From JAJDXO01 sp965207535 (GTDB taxonomy: Bacteria > Pseudomonadota > Alphaproteobacteria > Rhodospirillales > UBA2165), in contig CBDBMR010000001.1 of NCBI GenBank assembly GCA_965207535.1, positions 127,517 to 191,516 on the forward strand: a DNA stretch of 64,000 nt, given 5' to 3'. The position numbers and the translations under genes were made by a program. Positions 1 through 9,942 of this stretch are shown one piece after another. Positions within the stretch are counted from its first letter, which is position 1. Each line of letters begins with the position of its first letter. A model generated the notes under the pieces. It saw only the letters and a list, made by a program, of their open reading frames with translations, made no database searches and had not been told where the DNA came from.

Positions 1-1
1 C

Positions 2-34
2 CTAAGCCTCACGTTGTCTGAACTGGATGTGTAG
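2..34 (+). CDS. 3' end of an upstream gene (partial)
   Basis: The frame starting at base 2 is open from the window edge to a TAG at 32-34, giving the last ten residues of a protein. It stops nine bases before the DUF4340 start codon, so the two may share an operon. DUF4340 genes usually follow a GldG-like auxiliary component of an ABC exporter, which would fit, but ten residues cannot confirm it. Confidence 0.3.
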   Translation, partial: LSLTLSELDV

Positions 35-43
35 GAAACGACC

Positions 44-1102
44 ATGAGCCCCAAATCGTTCGTTGGATTTACGCTGATCACGGCGGTGATTGTCGTCGCG
101 GCGTCGTTCTCCATCGTCTCCCGCTACGGCGACGCCGGTTCGTCCAGGACGGACGAGCGCCTGTTCCCCGGGCTGGCCGCCCAGGTCAACGAGATCACCG
201 AGGTAAACTACAAGGGCAAGAATCTCACGCTCTCCGTCAAACGGGACGGGGACAACTGGGCGATCACCGATCGCGACAATTACCTCGCCGATCCCGAAGT
301 GGTGCGCAATATGCTGGTCGGCCTTTCCGAGCTGCGCCTGGGCGAGCCCAAGACCAAGGTCAAGGAGCGCTACAGCCGCCTCGCGGTGGAGGACATTACC
401 GAGGAGGACGCACGGTCGCGTCTGGTGACCCTGAAGACCGGCGGCGGCAATACGGTCGCCGACGTCATTGTCGGCCGTGAAACCCAGGATGTGGCCGGTG
501 GAACCGGGATCGGCGTCTATGTGCGCAAGCCGGGCGAGGAACGCGCCTGGCTGGCGAGCGGCCGCCTCACCGTGCCGGCGGCGGTCAAGGATTGGGTGAG
601 CCCCGAGTTCATGAATGTGGACCCGAAGCGTATTGCCGGCGCCACGATCCGGCACGCCGATGGCGACGTGATGGAGGTTGAGCGGATTACGCCGGCCGGC
701 AGCAAGTTCCGCATCGTCGAGCTGGACCCCAACGCCAAGGTCAAGTTCCCGTCCGACGTCGACAATATCGCCGATGCCCTGGAAAACCTGGAGCTCGAGG
801 ACATCAAGAAGGCGGGAGACGTGGAATTCCCGGCGGACAAGCTGGTCAAGACCGAGTACCGGACCAACGACGGCCTGATCATCGACGCCGAATCGTTCGA
901 AACCGAGGATACCTTTTTCTGGGCGCGGTATAAGGCGCGGGCCGCCGACGATGCGTCGCCCGAGATGAAGGCCAAGGCGGAGAAGGAAGCCGCCGGGATC
1001 AACGCCCGGGTCTCGCCCTGGGTCTATCGGATTCCGGCGTTCAAGTACCGCTATATGAGCCGCCGGGTGAAGGACGTGCTCGACGAAGAGAGCAAGAGCT
1101 AG
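44..1102 (+). CDS. DUF4340 domain-containing protein
   Basis: A 352-residue protein with an uncleaved-looking N-terminal membrane anchor (about residues 7-25) followed by a soluble, charged region. The pattern of an anchor, a VNEITEV-type strand, a DGDNWAITDR segment and repeated beta-rich modules matches the DUF4340 family, which is found next to GldG-type ABC transport components in Gram-negative bacteria. Its biochemical role is unknown. The ATG at 44 has an AGGAAAC ribosome site just upstream. The gene converges on the CoA transferase gene with seven bases between the two stops. Confidence 0.8.
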   Translation: MSPKSFVGFTLITAVIVVAASFSIVSRYGDAGSSRTDERLFPGLAAQVNEITEVNYKGKNLTLSVKRDGDNWAITDRDNYLADPEVVRNMLVGLSELRLGEPKTKVKERYSRLAVEDITEEDARSRLVTLKTGGGNTVADVIVGRETQDVAGGTGIGVYVRKPGEERAWLASGRLTVPAAVKDWVSPEFMNVDPKRIAGATIRHADGDVMEVERITPAGSKFRIVELDPNAKVKFPSDVDNIADALENLELEDIKKAGDVEFPADKLVKTEYRTNDGLIIDAESFETEDTFFWARYKARAADDASPEMKAKAEKEAAGINARVSPWVYRIPAFKYRYMSRRVKDVLDEESKS

Positions 1103-1109
1103 GGGCGGG

Positions 1110-2339
1110 CTAAATTACGGCCTCGTCGCGGAGGCGGGCCCGCTCGGCCTCGTCCATATCCAGGAGTTCTTCGAGGATTTCGTCCGTGTGCTGTCCCAGC
1201 AGCGGCGGTGCATGCCGGTAATCGACCGGACTTTCCGACATATTGATCGGACTGCCGATCAAGTGGACGGGCGCCGACCCGGCGCCGGGGTGAGGCATTT
1301 CGATTTCCATGCCGCGGGCCCGGACCTGCGGATCCTCGAAAACCTCGTCCAGGCGGTTGATCGGGCCGCAGCTGATGTTGATGGAATCGAGGCCCTCCAG
1401 CCAGTAGGCCGAGGTTTGCGCCTTGAATACGCCGGCGAGCTTTGGCACCAGTTCCTCCCGATTGCGGACCCGTACTTCGTTCGTGGCATATCGTTCGTCC
1501 GCCGCGAGCTCCGTAATTCCGGCAAACTCGCAGAAGCGCTGCCACTGCTGGTCGTTTCCGACGGCGATGACGATATTGCCGTCGGCGGTCTCGAAGACCT
1601 GATAGGGCACGATATTGGGGTGCGAGTTGCCGATCCTGTCAGGCACTTCGCGGCTGGCCAGATAGTTGAGGCCCTGATTTGTCAAAGTGGCGACGGTCGC
1701 ATCCAGCAGGCTGACATCGATATGCTGGCCCTCGCCGGTGACCTCGCGGTGGCGGAGCGCCGCGCAGACCGAGACCGCCGACCACATGCCGGTCATCACG
1801 TCGGAGATCGGGACACCGACCCTGAGCGGTTCTCCCTCGGCGGTGCCGGTGATGCTCATCAGACCGCCCCGTCCCTGGACAAGGAAGTCGTAGCCGGGCT
1901 TGTCGGCGTCCGGCCCGGTATGGCCGAAGCCGGTGACCGAGCAGTAGATGAGGCCCGGGAAGTCGTTCCTGAGCTGGCGGTACCCAAGTCCGTATTTGTC
2001 GAGCGCACCCTTCTTGAAGTTCTCCACCAGCACATCCGATTTTGCGATCAGCGAGCGGGCGATTTCCTGACCGGCGCTGCTGGTCAGATCCAGGGTGACG
2101 GACCGCTTGTTGCGGTTGGCGGCCTGGAAGTAGGCCGCTTCCTTCGTCTCGTTGCCGTCGCCGTCCCGGATGAACGGCGGCCCCCATTTCCGGGTATCGT
2201 CCCCGGTGCCGGGGCGCTCGATCTTGATGATGTCGGCGCCGAGGTCGCCCAGAATTTGCGTACAGGTGGGGCCGGCAAGAATCCGCGTCAAATCGAAGAC
2301 GCGCAATCCCGATAGCGGGCCGGAGGGGGATCCAGGCAT
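1110..2339 (-). CDS. CaiB/BaiF (class III) CoA transferase
   Basis: 409 residues. The N-terminus (LSGLRVFDLTRILAGPTCTQ, then LGADIIKIERPGTGDDTRKW) is the classic class III CoA-transferase opening. The catalytic aspartate is expected in the PGYDFLVQ segment near residue 150. These enzymes move CoA between carboxylic acids through an aspartyl-CoA thioester; the substrate cannot be read from sequence. The start ATG has a GAGGAAA ribosome site. The dienelactone hydrolase gene lies 25 bases upstream in the same direction, so the two probably form a catabolic operon. Confidence 0.9.
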   Translation of the reverse strand: MPGSPSGPLSGLRVFDLTRILAGPTCTQILGDLGADIIKIERPGTGDDTRKWGPPFIRDGDGNETKEAAYFQAANRNKRSVTLDLTSSAGQEIARSLIAKSDVLVENFKKGALDKYGLGYRQLRNDFPGLIYCSVTGFGHTGPDADKPGYDFLVQGRGGLMSITGTAEGEPLRVGVPISDVMTGMWSAVSVCAALRHREVTGEGQHIDVSLLDATVATLTNQGLNYLASREVPDRIGNSHPNIVPYQVFETADGNIVIAVGNDQQWQRFCEFAGITELAADERYATNEVRVRNREELVPKLAGVFKAQTSAYWLEGLDSINISCGPINRLDEVFEDPQVRARGMEIEMPHPGAGSAPVHLIGSPINMSESPVDYRHAPPLLGQHTDEILEELLDMDEAERARLRDEAVI

Positions 2340-2364
2340 GAAATTTCCTCGCTCAGCGTGGCGG

Positions 2365-3069
2365 CTACTTCAACGAGCCGAAGAACGTAAGTGTTCGTTG
2401 GTGGGCCTTCCGGGCTTCTTCGGCAACGTAGTGAGACGGCCGATGGGTGTTACAGAAAGCGTGTCCGGCATCGTACATGTAGATGCTGACATGCGGGATG
2501 CCGATGAGCGCGGCATGAATCCGGTTCCGATCTTCGACCGGAAATGCGTCATCGTGTTCGCCCATATGCATCATCAAGGGGCAGCCGATGTTCTTGCCCT
2601 CACCGAGAAACTCGTGAATCTGGGTACCGTAATAGGAAACCGCCCTGTCGATCTCCAGCCGGGTCGAGGAGAGGTAGGCGAACGTGCCGCCGAGGCAGAA
2701 GCCGGTAACCGCCTTCCTGCCGTTGCAGGCCGGCAGCCCGCATAGATGACGGAGCACCGCGCCGATATCCGAAACGCCCTTGCCGTGATCGATCTCACCC
2801 CGGTAGGCGAGGCCCTGTTGGCGCTGCTCGGGCGCGTCGTGATCGGCAACGAAGCTGGGTTCCAGCCGCCAGAACATGTCGGGCGCCGCGACCACATAGC
2901 CTTCGGCGGCGAACATGTCCGCGGTCTCCCTGATCCAGCCGGTAATCCCGAAAATCTCTTGAACCAATACCAGGGCCGGGCCGGGTGCCGCGGGCGTCGG
3001 CGCCAGGTAGGCATCGAAAGCGCCCCCGTCGTCGGCTTGAATCTGGATGGTTGTGCCGGAACTGCTCAT
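2365..3069 (-). CDS. Dienelactone hydrolase family protein
   Basis: 234 residues with an alpha/beta-hydrolase fold. The catalytic triad of the family is visible: the nucleophile cysteine in GFCLGGTFAYL, the aspartate in GEHDDAFP and the histidine in YDAGHAFCN. Family members hydrolyse dienelactones in chlorocatechol breakdown or related esters and lactones; the true substrate here is unknown. It precedes the CoA transferase on the same strand, suggesting joint work in organic-acid degradation. The ribosome site is weak. Upstream lies a palindromic repeat pair at 3095-3234. Confidence 0.88.
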   Translation of the reverse strand: MSSSGTTIQIQADDGGAFDAYLAPTPAAPGPALVLVQEIFGITGWIRETADMFAAEGYVVAAPDMFWRLEPSFVADHDAPEQRQQGLAYRGEIDHGKGVSDIGAVLRHLCGLPACNGRKAVTGFCLGGTFAYLSSTRLEIDRAVSYYGTQIHEFLGEGKNIGCPLMMHMGEHDDAFPVEDRNRIHAALIGIPHVSIYMYDAGHAFCNTHRPSHYVAEEARKAHQRTLTFFGSLK

Positions 3070-3094
3070 TTGCGACTGCCGTAACGTCTCGGGC

Positions 3095-3158
3095 TAGATC
3101 GGGTCATGTTTTGACGGAACCACGGCGCGGTTTCGTCAAAACATGTGAATCCGATCTA
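3095..3158. repeat. Palindromic repeat, family A copy 1
   Basis: The arms TAGATCGG and CCGATCTA bound an imperfect inverted repeat whose inner arms are TGTTTTGACGGAACC and GGTTTCGTCAAAACA. The copy at 33884-33948 is nearly identical on the opposite strand. It lies directly upstream of the dienelactone hydrolase gene. Confidence 0.75.
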
Positions 3159-3170
3159 TATCATATAGTG

Positions 3171-3234
3171 TAGAGCCGATTCACATGGATTGTCGGCATC
3201 GCAAAGCGATTCCGACAAACCATGATCGGCTCTA
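3171..3234. repeat. Palindromic repeat, family A copy 2
   Basis: The outer arms TAGAGCCGAT and ATCGGCTCTA flank inner arms TTGTCGG and CCGACAA around a short loop. It starts 12 bases after copy 1, and its left arm (TAGAGCCGATTCACATGG) is identical to the left end of the copy at 33884. The two elements together form a composite of adjacent palindromes. Confidence 0.7.
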
Positions 3235-3844
3235 GGGGCGGCGGATTGCATCAAATCGGCCGCGAGCCGTCAAGGCGGACAAAAAGTTGATGAATATCCG
3301 TCACTTAGTGGGCAAATTTGGCGCCGGTGCAATGGGCCGGCGCACCGGTCTCCGGCGCTGTGGATAACCCTGTCGATAATTGAGCGCGGGCCGGCGGTCC
3401 GGTCAGGCGGGAAAACCTGAAACTTGACTGCCCTTTTGAGAAGAACGCCTTAAATTACTGAAATTAAACATGAAATTTAAACAGGTCAAAAATCGTCCTG
3501 CCGCGCTGCGCAAATTCTATTGATATTTCAGCAATTTAACCGGTGTGCAAAACTTCCAACTCTAGGCACAGTATTCGAACCGGATTTGACGAAAATACGA
3601 GTATTTTAAAGGGACGGAACCGGTCGGCGAAATGTGTCAAAACTGTGACAGATCGCCGGTAAGTCTGCGGGGAGACTATTGGTTCGGATTTACGTTCTCT
3701 TGGGATGTTCCCAAAAACGGCTCTACTAAAACATTCCCATGAATTCTTTATGATTACTTTTCGCCGCTTCCCGCAGCGGTCTGGAAACTTGGTTCTTCAA
3801 TCCACCTCGCACCAGTCACTCGATCGTTTCCGAAACCCCGGCGC
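3235..3844. other. 610-bp non-coding region downstream of gltD
   Basis: No convincing reading frame is present. The stretch is clearly richer in A and T than its surroundings. It contains a perfect small hairpin (AAAATAC, GA, GTATTTT at 3592-3607) and a TGTCA-N6-TGACA dyad near 3635-3651. It may hold a small RNA or promoter elements, but nothing is decisive. Confidence 0.5.
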
Positions 3845-5287
3845 TTAACGTGGAAGTTCGGAATGGCCCATCAAATATTCGTCGATGGCGCGGGCGCATT
3901 GCCGGCCTTCGCGGATTGCCCACACGACCAGGGATTGGCCGCGCCGCATATCACCGGCGGCAAACACGCCTTCGATGGAGGTGTGATAGCTCTCGGTGTC
4001 GGCGGAGACATTGCCGCGGCCGTCGAGATCGACTTTCAGGTCTTCGATCATTCCCTCGTGGACAGGGTGGACGAAGCCCATGGCCAACAGCACGAGGTCC
4101 GCCTTGATGATTTCCTCCGAGCCGGAAACCTCCGACATCCGCAACCGGCCATCGTCGTCCGGCTGCCAGTCGACCCGGACGGTTTCGAGGCCGGTGACCC
4201 TGCCGTCCTCTCCCGTGAACGATTTGGTGGTCAGGGCCCAGTCGCGGCTGGCCCCTTCCTCGTGCGAGGTTGAGGTGCGGAGCTTCATCGGCCAATTGGG
4301 CCAGGTTAGCTCCTTGTTTTCCCGCTCCGGCGGTTTCGGCATGATTTCAATCTGGGTGACGCTGGCCGCCTTGTGGCGGAACGATGTGCCGACGCAGTCC
4401 GAGCCGGTATCGCCGCCGCCGATGACCATGACGTGCTTGTCGGTTGCCCAGATTTCCTTGTTGGTGCTGAACGGCTCTTCGGCGACCCGGCGGTTCTGTT
4501 GGGTCAGGAAATCCATGGCGAAATGGATGCCGTCGAGTTCTCGTCCCGGGACCGGCAGATCACGGGGTTGCTCGGCGCCGCCTGCCAAGGCGACCGCGTC
4601 AAACCGGTCGAAAATCTCCTTGATGGGCGTGTCGACGCCGACATGGACCCCGGTCTCGAGCGTGACGCCTTCGGCCGCCATCTGGTCGGCCCGGCGGTCA
4701 ATCAGATGTTTCTCCATTTTGAAGTCCGGGATACCGTAACGCAGCAGACCGCCGATGGTCTGGTTCTTCTCGAACAGGGTCACGTCGTGGCCGGCCCGGG
4801 CCAGCTGCTGGGCACAGGCCATGCCCGCAGGCCCCGATCCGACGACCGCGACCGTCTTGCCGGTCTTGTGGGAGGGAAGCTGCGGCTCGATCCACCCTTC
4901 CGACCAGGCGCGATCGACGATTGCGCACTCGATGGTCTTGATGGTCACCGGCTCGTCGATGATATTCAAGGTACAGGCGGCTTCGCAGGGCGCCGGGCAG
5001 ATGCGGCCGGTAAATTCGGGGAAGTTGTTCGTCGAGTGGAGGACGTCGCTCGCCCGTTTCCACTCCCGCCGATAGACCAGATCGTTCCAGTCCGGAATGA
5101 TGTTGTTGACCGGGCATCCTTGGTGGCAGTAAGGGATGCCGCAATCCATGCATCGGGCGCCTTGCCGCGACAATTCGGCGTCGGGAAGCGGGATCAGGAA
5201 TTCCCTGTAGTGCTCGACACGATCCTCGACTTTCTCGTAGGAGCGTTCGCGGGGCGCGTAATCCATGAAGCCGGTGACTTTGCCCAA
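3845..5287 (-). CDS. gltD: Glutamate synthase (NADPH) small subunit
   Basis: The beta subunit supplies electrons from NADPH through FAD and [4Fe-4S] clusters to GltB for glutamate formation in ammonia assimilation. Visible features are N-terminal cysteine clusters (CMDCGIPYCHQGCP and CPAPCEAAC), an FAD Rossmann motif GSGPAGMACAQQLARAG, and an NADPH motif VIGGGDTGSDC. I chose the TTG at 5287 because it gives the family N-terminus (GKVTGFM), has a GGAG seven bases upstream and gives the usual 480 residues; a longer frame to 5416 only adds gltB antisense-frame sequence. It lies two bases after the gltB stop. Confidence 0.95.
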   Translation of the reverse strand: MGKVTGFMDYAPRERSYEKVEDRVEHYREFLIPLPDAELSRQGARCMDCGIPYCHQGCPVNNIIPDWNDLVYRREWKRASDVLHSTNNFPEFTGRICPAPCEAACTLNIIDEPVTIKTIECAIVDRAWSEGWIEPQLPSHKTGKTVAVVGSGPAGMACAQQLARAGHDVTLFEKNQTIGGLLRYGIPDFKMEKHLIDRRADQMAAEGVTLETGVHVGVDTPIKEIFDRFDAVALAGGAEQPRDLPVPGRELDGIHFAMDFLTQQNRRVAEEPFSTNKEIWATDKHVMVIGGGDTGSDCVGTSFRHKAASVTQIEIMPKPPERENKELTWPNWPMKLRTSTSHEEGASRDWALTTKSFTGEDGRVTGLETVRVDWQPDDDGRLRMSEVSGSEEIIKADLVLLAMGFVHPVHEGMIEDLKVDLDGRGNVSADTESYHTSIEGVFAAGDMRRGQSLVVWAIREGRQCARAIDEYLMGHSELPR

Positions 5288-5289
5288 GA

Positions 5290-8200
5290 CTAGTCTCCGA
5301 CCGCCATGCCCACATTGGCCCGATCGCCGTTGCGGGCCCGATCCTGCATTTCCTGCAGCGCTCGGCGGTAGTCCACCGGCATCACTTTGACGAACTTCGG
5401 CAGGTAGGTGTCCCAATTCTCGATTATTTCGCGGGCCCGGTTGCTGTCGGTCAGGTGCATATGCTGCTCGATCAGCTTGTGGAGCCTCAACGCGTCGTAG
5501 CCGGTCATGTCATGCATGATGTCGACCAGTCCGTGGGTCTCGAGATCACCTCGCTGGTGGCCGACATCTTCGTGCATCCGGTCTTCGTCCGAGATCGGCT
5601 CCAGGTCGACCATGGCGAGATTGCAGCGGCGTTCGAAGTCACCGGCCTCGTCCAGCACATAGGCGATGCCGCCGCTCATCCCGGCCGCAAAGTTTCGGCC
5701 CGTCTGGCCGATGACCACGACCACGCCGCCGGTCATGTATTCGCATCCATGGTCGCCAACCCCTTCGACAACCGCGGTCGCGCCGGAATTCCGGACACAG
5801 AAGCGCTCGCCGGCAACGCCCCGGAAGAAGCATTCGCCGGCAATGGCGCCATAAAGCGCCACATTGCCGATGATCATGTTTTCTTCCGCGACGATGAGCG
5901 ATTCCTTCGGCGGATAGATGATCAGCCGTCCGCCGGAAAGCCCTTTGCCCGTATAGTCGTTGGCGTCGCCCTCGAGCTCGACGGTCACGCCCTTTGAGAG
6001 GAATGCGCCGAAGCTCTGTCCGGCCGAGCCCTTACCCTTGATGAAAATCGTATCTTCCGGGAGACCTTCATGGCCGTAGCGCTCGGCAACCTCGCCCGAC
6101 AGCATGGCCCCGACGGTCCGGTTGATGTTCCGGACATCGGTCTCGATCTTGACCGGCGTCCGTTCATCGAGAGCCGGACGCGCCTGGGCGATGAGTTCGT
6201 TGTCCAGCGCCTTGTCGAGCCCGTGATCCTGGTCTTCGCAATTGTAGACCGCGACGTCGGGACCCATTTCCGGCTTGTAGAGCAGCCGGCTCAGATCGAT
6301 GCCCTGGGCCTTCCAGTGCTCGACGGCCTCCAGGCTGTCCAGCAGGTCCACCCGGCCGATCATTTCGTTGATCGTCCGGAGGCCGAGCTTGGCCATGATC
6401 CCGCGAACTTCCTCGGCGACCAGGAACAGATAGTTGACCACGTGCTCCGGTTGGCCCTTGAACCGTTTTCGCAGTATGGGGTCCTGCGTCGCGATGCCGA
6501 CCGGGCAGGTGTTGAGATGGCACTTGCGCATCATCAGGCAGCCGGACGCCACCAAGGCCGCGGTCGCGATGCCGTATTCGTCGGCGCCGAGCAGCGCCCC
6601 GATGGCCACGTCGCGTCCGGTCCGCATGCCGCCGTCCACCTGGACGCAAATTCGGCCGCGGAGCTTATTCAGCACCAGCGTCTGGTGGGTCTCGGCAAGG
6701 CCGATCTCCCACGGCGCGCCAGCATGGAGAATTGACGTAATCGGGCTGGCGCCGGTGCCGCCGTCGGCGCCGGAAATCAAAACGTGATCCGCATGGGCCT
6801 TCGAGACGCCGGCGGCAATGGTGCCCACGCCGACGATGGAGACCAATTTGACGCTGATCCGCGCCGACGGGTTGACGTTTTTCAGATCGTGGATGAGTTG
6901 CGCGAGGTCTTCGATGGAATAGATATCGTGGTGCGGCGGCGGTGAAATCAGACCGACGCCGGGGGTGGAGTGCCGTACCTGGGCGATGGTTTCGTCGACC
7001 TTGTGCCCGGGAAGCTGGCCGCCCTCGCCGGGCTTGGCGCCTTGCGCCATCTTGATCTGAATTTCGTCCGAATTCCGCAGATACTCGGTGGTGACGCCGA
7101 ACCGGCCCGAGGCCACCTGCTTGATCGCCGAGCGCATGGAATCGCCGTTGGCCATCTGGACGAAGCGCTCCGGCTGTTCGCCGCCTTCACCCGTGTTGGA
7201 CTTGCCGCCGATACGATTCATGGCGATGGCGAGGTTGGTGTGCGCTTCGAAAGAGATCGATCCGAACGACATGGCGCCGGTGACGAAGCGTTTGACGATT
7301 TCCGAAGCCGGTTCGACCTCTTCCAGGGGGACAGCCCGGCTTTCGTCGAACTTGAACTCCAGCAGTCCGCGCAGATTCTTGAGCTTGCGGCTCTGATCGT
7401 TCATCACCCGGGCATATTCGTCATACTTGTCCCGGGCGTTCGCCCGCGCCGAGTGCTGGAGAAGCGAGATGGTTTCCGGCGACCACATATGGTCTTCGCC
7501 CCGGATGCGGTAGGCGAACTCACCGCCGACATCCAATGAATCGCGATAGATCGGCGCATCGCCAAAGGCGAGCTTGTGACGCCGAAGCGTCTCTTCGGCG
7601 ATCTGTTCAAGTCCGACACCCTCGATCGCGGTCGCCGTGCCGGCGAAATATTTGTCGACGAACTCGCTGGCCAAGCCGACCGCGTCGAAAATCTGGGCCC
7701 CGCAGTAGGACTGGTAAGTGGAGATGCCCATCTTCGACATCACCTTCAGCATGCCCTTGTCGACCGCCTTGATGTAGCGCGTATGCGCCTCGGGGATGCT
7801 CAGATCGTCAGGCAGAACGTCCTTTGCATCGGCGATGGTATCAAAGGCCAGGTAGGGATTGACCGCCTCGGCGCCGTATCCCGCGAGCAGGCAGAAATCG
7901 TGAACCTGGCGGGCCTCGCCGGTTTCGATCACCAGGCCCGATTCGGTCCGCAGCCCTTCGCGGATCAGGTGATGGTGCACCGCGCCGGTGGCGAGCAGCG
8001 CCGGAATGGCGACGTTCTCGGCATCGACCGAGCGGTCGGAAAGGATAAGTATATTGTGTCCTTCGAGCACCACTTCGGCGGCACGTTTGCAGAGCGCGTC
8101 GATGGCCTTGGCCATCCCGTCGACGCCGTCCGATGCCGGAAAACACATATCGAGGGTAATGGAGCGGAAAGGGGATTCGCTCTGACTTTCGATATGGCGG

Positions 8201-9942
8201 ATTTTTTCCAGATCGACGTTCGTCAGGATCGGCTGACGCACCTCAAGGCGCATGTGCTTCCCGCCGGTATCCAGGTCCAGCAAGTTGGGCCGGGGCCCAA
8301 TAAGCGAAACCAGCGACATCACCAATTCCTCGCGGATCGGGTCGATCGGCGGGTTGGTCACCTGGGCGAAGCTCTGCTTGAAGTAGTCGAAAAGCATCTT
8401 CGGGCGGTCGGAGAGCACCGCATGGGGAATGTCCCTGCCCATGGAGCCAACCGGGTCCTGGCCGCTGATGGACATGGGAGCGAGGAAGAACTTGACGTCT
8501 TCCTGGGTGTAGCCAAAGGCCTGCTGACGGTCCAGAAGGGTCTGCTGATCGGGCGCCATCGCCTCTACGTCCGAAGGCAGATCTTCAAGCACGATCTGTG
8601 TCTGGTTCAGCCACGTCTGATAGGGCTTTGCCTTGGCGAGATCGGCCTTCAGTTCCCCGTCATCGATGATCCGGCCTTCCTCCAGGTCGATGAGGAACAT
8701 CTTGCCCGGCTGGAGCCGCCATTTCTTGACGATCTTTTCCTCCGGGATGGGCAAGACGCCAACCTCGGAGCCCATGACGACGATGTCGTCCTCGGTGACC
8801 ACATAGCGGGCCGGCCGAAGGCCGTTTCTATCCAGTGTCGCACCGATCTGCTTGCCGTCCGTAAAGGCGACCGCCGCGGGCCCGTCCCAGGGCTCCATCA
8901 GCGCGGCATGATACTCGTAGAAGGCGCGGCGTTCTCCATCCATCAACGGATTGTCGGCCCAGGCTTCCGGGATCATCAGCATCATGGCGTGGGCCAGGCT
9001 GTAACCGCCGGCCACAAGGAGCTCGAGAGCATTATCGAAGGTCGCGGAATCGGATGCGCCATCGCCGATCAACGGCCACAATTTGTCGAGATCTTCGCCC
9101 AGGACATCGGACGACATATTGTGCCGCCGGGCAGCCATCCAGTTAATGTTGCCGCGGAGCGTATTGATCTCGCCGTTATGACAGAGATAGCGGAACGGGT
9201 GAGCGAGTTGCCAGGACGGGAAGGTGTTGGTCGAAAAGCGCTGATGGACCAGCGCGAGCGCCGATTCCAGGCGGTCGTCGCTCAAATCGGTGAAATACTT
9301 CTTGATCCGCCCGGCCAGCATCATGCCCTTGAAGCAGATGGTCCGCGCCGACATGGACGGGACGTAGTAAATCTCCTCGCCGGCCAGCTGTTGATTTCGA
9401 ATGACCTTGTGACACTGCTTGCGGATCACGAACAACTTGCGTTCGAAGGCATCCGTGTCGGCGCAGTTGTCGCCGCGGGCGATGAATACCTGGCGGATAA
9501 ACGGCTCGATCTTGCGGACGCTGTCGCTCAACCAGCTATTGTCGGTCGGTAAATCGCGCCAGCCGAGAACCGACTGACCCTCGCCCTCGACAACCTCCGC
9601 GATGGCCTCCTCGCAGGCCACCCTGGCCTTTTCGTCCTGCGGCAGGTAGACCATGCCGACCCCGTAGTCGCCTTCGGCCGGCAGGGTGATGCCGAGTTCG
9701 GCGCATTCGGCCGCCAGGAACCGGTGCGGAAGTTGAATCAGGATGCCGGCGCCGTCGCCCATCAGCGGATCCGCGCCGGCGGCGCCGCGATGGGTCAGGT
9801 TTTCGAGGATTTCCAGGCCCCAGGAGACGATATCGCGGCTCTTACGATTCTTGATATCGGCCACGAAACCGATACCGCACGCATCGTGTTCATTCGCCGG
9901 GTCGTAAAGTCCCTGCCTCTCTGGTAGCCCGAACCGCGTCAA
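5290..9942 (-). CDS. gltB: Glutamate synthase large subunit
   Basis: 1550 residues. GltB transfers the glutamine amide nitrogen to 2-oxoglutarate. The N-terminal nucleophile glutaminase is expected to mature at the cysteine in NEHDACGIGF (residue 22), implying a short propeptide. A central FMN-binding synthase domain follows, with the 3Fe-4S ligands in CLMMRKCHLNTCPVG, and a C-terminal glycine-rich beta-helix (GEVAERYG, GGRLIIYPP). Length and order match bacterial GltB. It is transcribed first in the gltB-gltD operon. Confidence 0.97.
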   Translation of the reverse strand: MTRFGLPERQGLYDPANEHDACGIGFVADIKNRKSRDIVSWGLEILENLTHRGAAGADPLMGDGAGILIQLPHRFLAAECAELGITLPAEGDYGVGMVYLPQDEKARVACEEAIAEVVEGEGQSVLGWRDLPTDNSWLSDSVRKIEPFIRQVFIARGDNCADTDAFERKLFVIRKQCHKVIRNQQLAGEEIYYVPSMSARTICFKGMMLAGRIKKYFTDLSDDRLESALALVHQRFSTNTFPSWQLAHPFRYLCHNGEINTLRGNINWMAARRHNMSSDVLGEDLDKLWPLIGDGASDSATFDNALELLVAGGYSLAHAMMLMIPEAWADNPLMDGERRAFYEYHAALMEPWDGPAAVAFTDGKQIGATLDRNGLRPARYVVTEDDIVVMGSEVGVLPIPEEKIVKKWRLQPGKMFLIDLEEGRIIDDGELKADLAKAKPYQTWLNQTQIVLEDLPSDVEAMAPDQQTLLDRQQAFGYTQEDVKFFLAPMSISGQDPVGSMGRDIPHAVLSDRPKMLFDYFKQSFAQVTNPPIDPIREELVMSLVSLIGPRPNLLDLDTGGKHMRLEVRQPILTNVDLEKIRHIESQSESPFRSITLDMCFPASDGVDGMAKAIDALCKRAAEVVLEGHNILILSDRSVDAENVAIPALLATGAVHHHLIREGLRTESGLVIETGEARQVHDFCLLAGYGAEAVNPYLAFDTIADAKDVLPDDLSIPEAHTRYIKAVDKGMLKVMSKMGISTYQSYCGAQIFDAVGLASEFVDKYFAGTATAIEGVGLEQIAEETLRRHKLAFGDAPIYRDSLDVGGEFAYRIRGEDHMWSPETISLLQHSARANARDKYDEYARVMNDQSRKLKNLRGLLEFKFDESRAVPLEEVEPASEIVKRFVTGAMSFGSISFEAHTNLAIAMNRIGGKSNTGEGGEQPERFVQMANGDSMRSAIKQVASGRFGVTTEYLRNSDEIQIKMAQGAKPGEGGQLPGHKVDETIAQVRHSTPGVGLISPPPHHDIYSIEDLAQLIHDLKNVNPSARISVKLVSIVGVGTIAAGVSKAHADHVLISGADGGTGASPITSILHAGAPWEIGLAETHQTLVLNKLRGRICVQVDGGMRTGRDVAIGALLGADEYGIATAALVASGCLMMRKCHLNTCPVGIATQDPILRKRFKGQPEHVVNYLFLVAEEVRGIMAKLGLRTINEMIGRVDLLDSLEAVEHWKAQGIDLSRLLYKPEMGPDVAVYNCEDQDHGLDKALDNELIAQARPALDERTPVKIETDVRNINRTVGAMLSGEVAERYGHEGLPEDTIFIKGKGSAGQSFGAFLSKGVTVELEGDANDYTGKGLSGGRLIIYPPKESLIVAEENMIIGNVALYGAIAGECFFRGVAGERFCVRNSGATAVVEGVGDHGCEYMTGGVVVVIGQTGRNFAAGMSGGIAYVLDEAGDFERRCNLAMVDLEPISDEDRMHEDVGHQRGDLETHGLVDIMHDMTGYDALRLHKLIEQHMHLTDSNRAREIIENWDTYLPKFVKVMPVDYRRALQEMQDRARNGDRANVGMAVGD

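Noticed and set aside
7576..9552. 658-codon plus-strand frame opposite gltB
   Set aside because: It is a high-GC antisense shadow of a certain gene; its translation has no family features.
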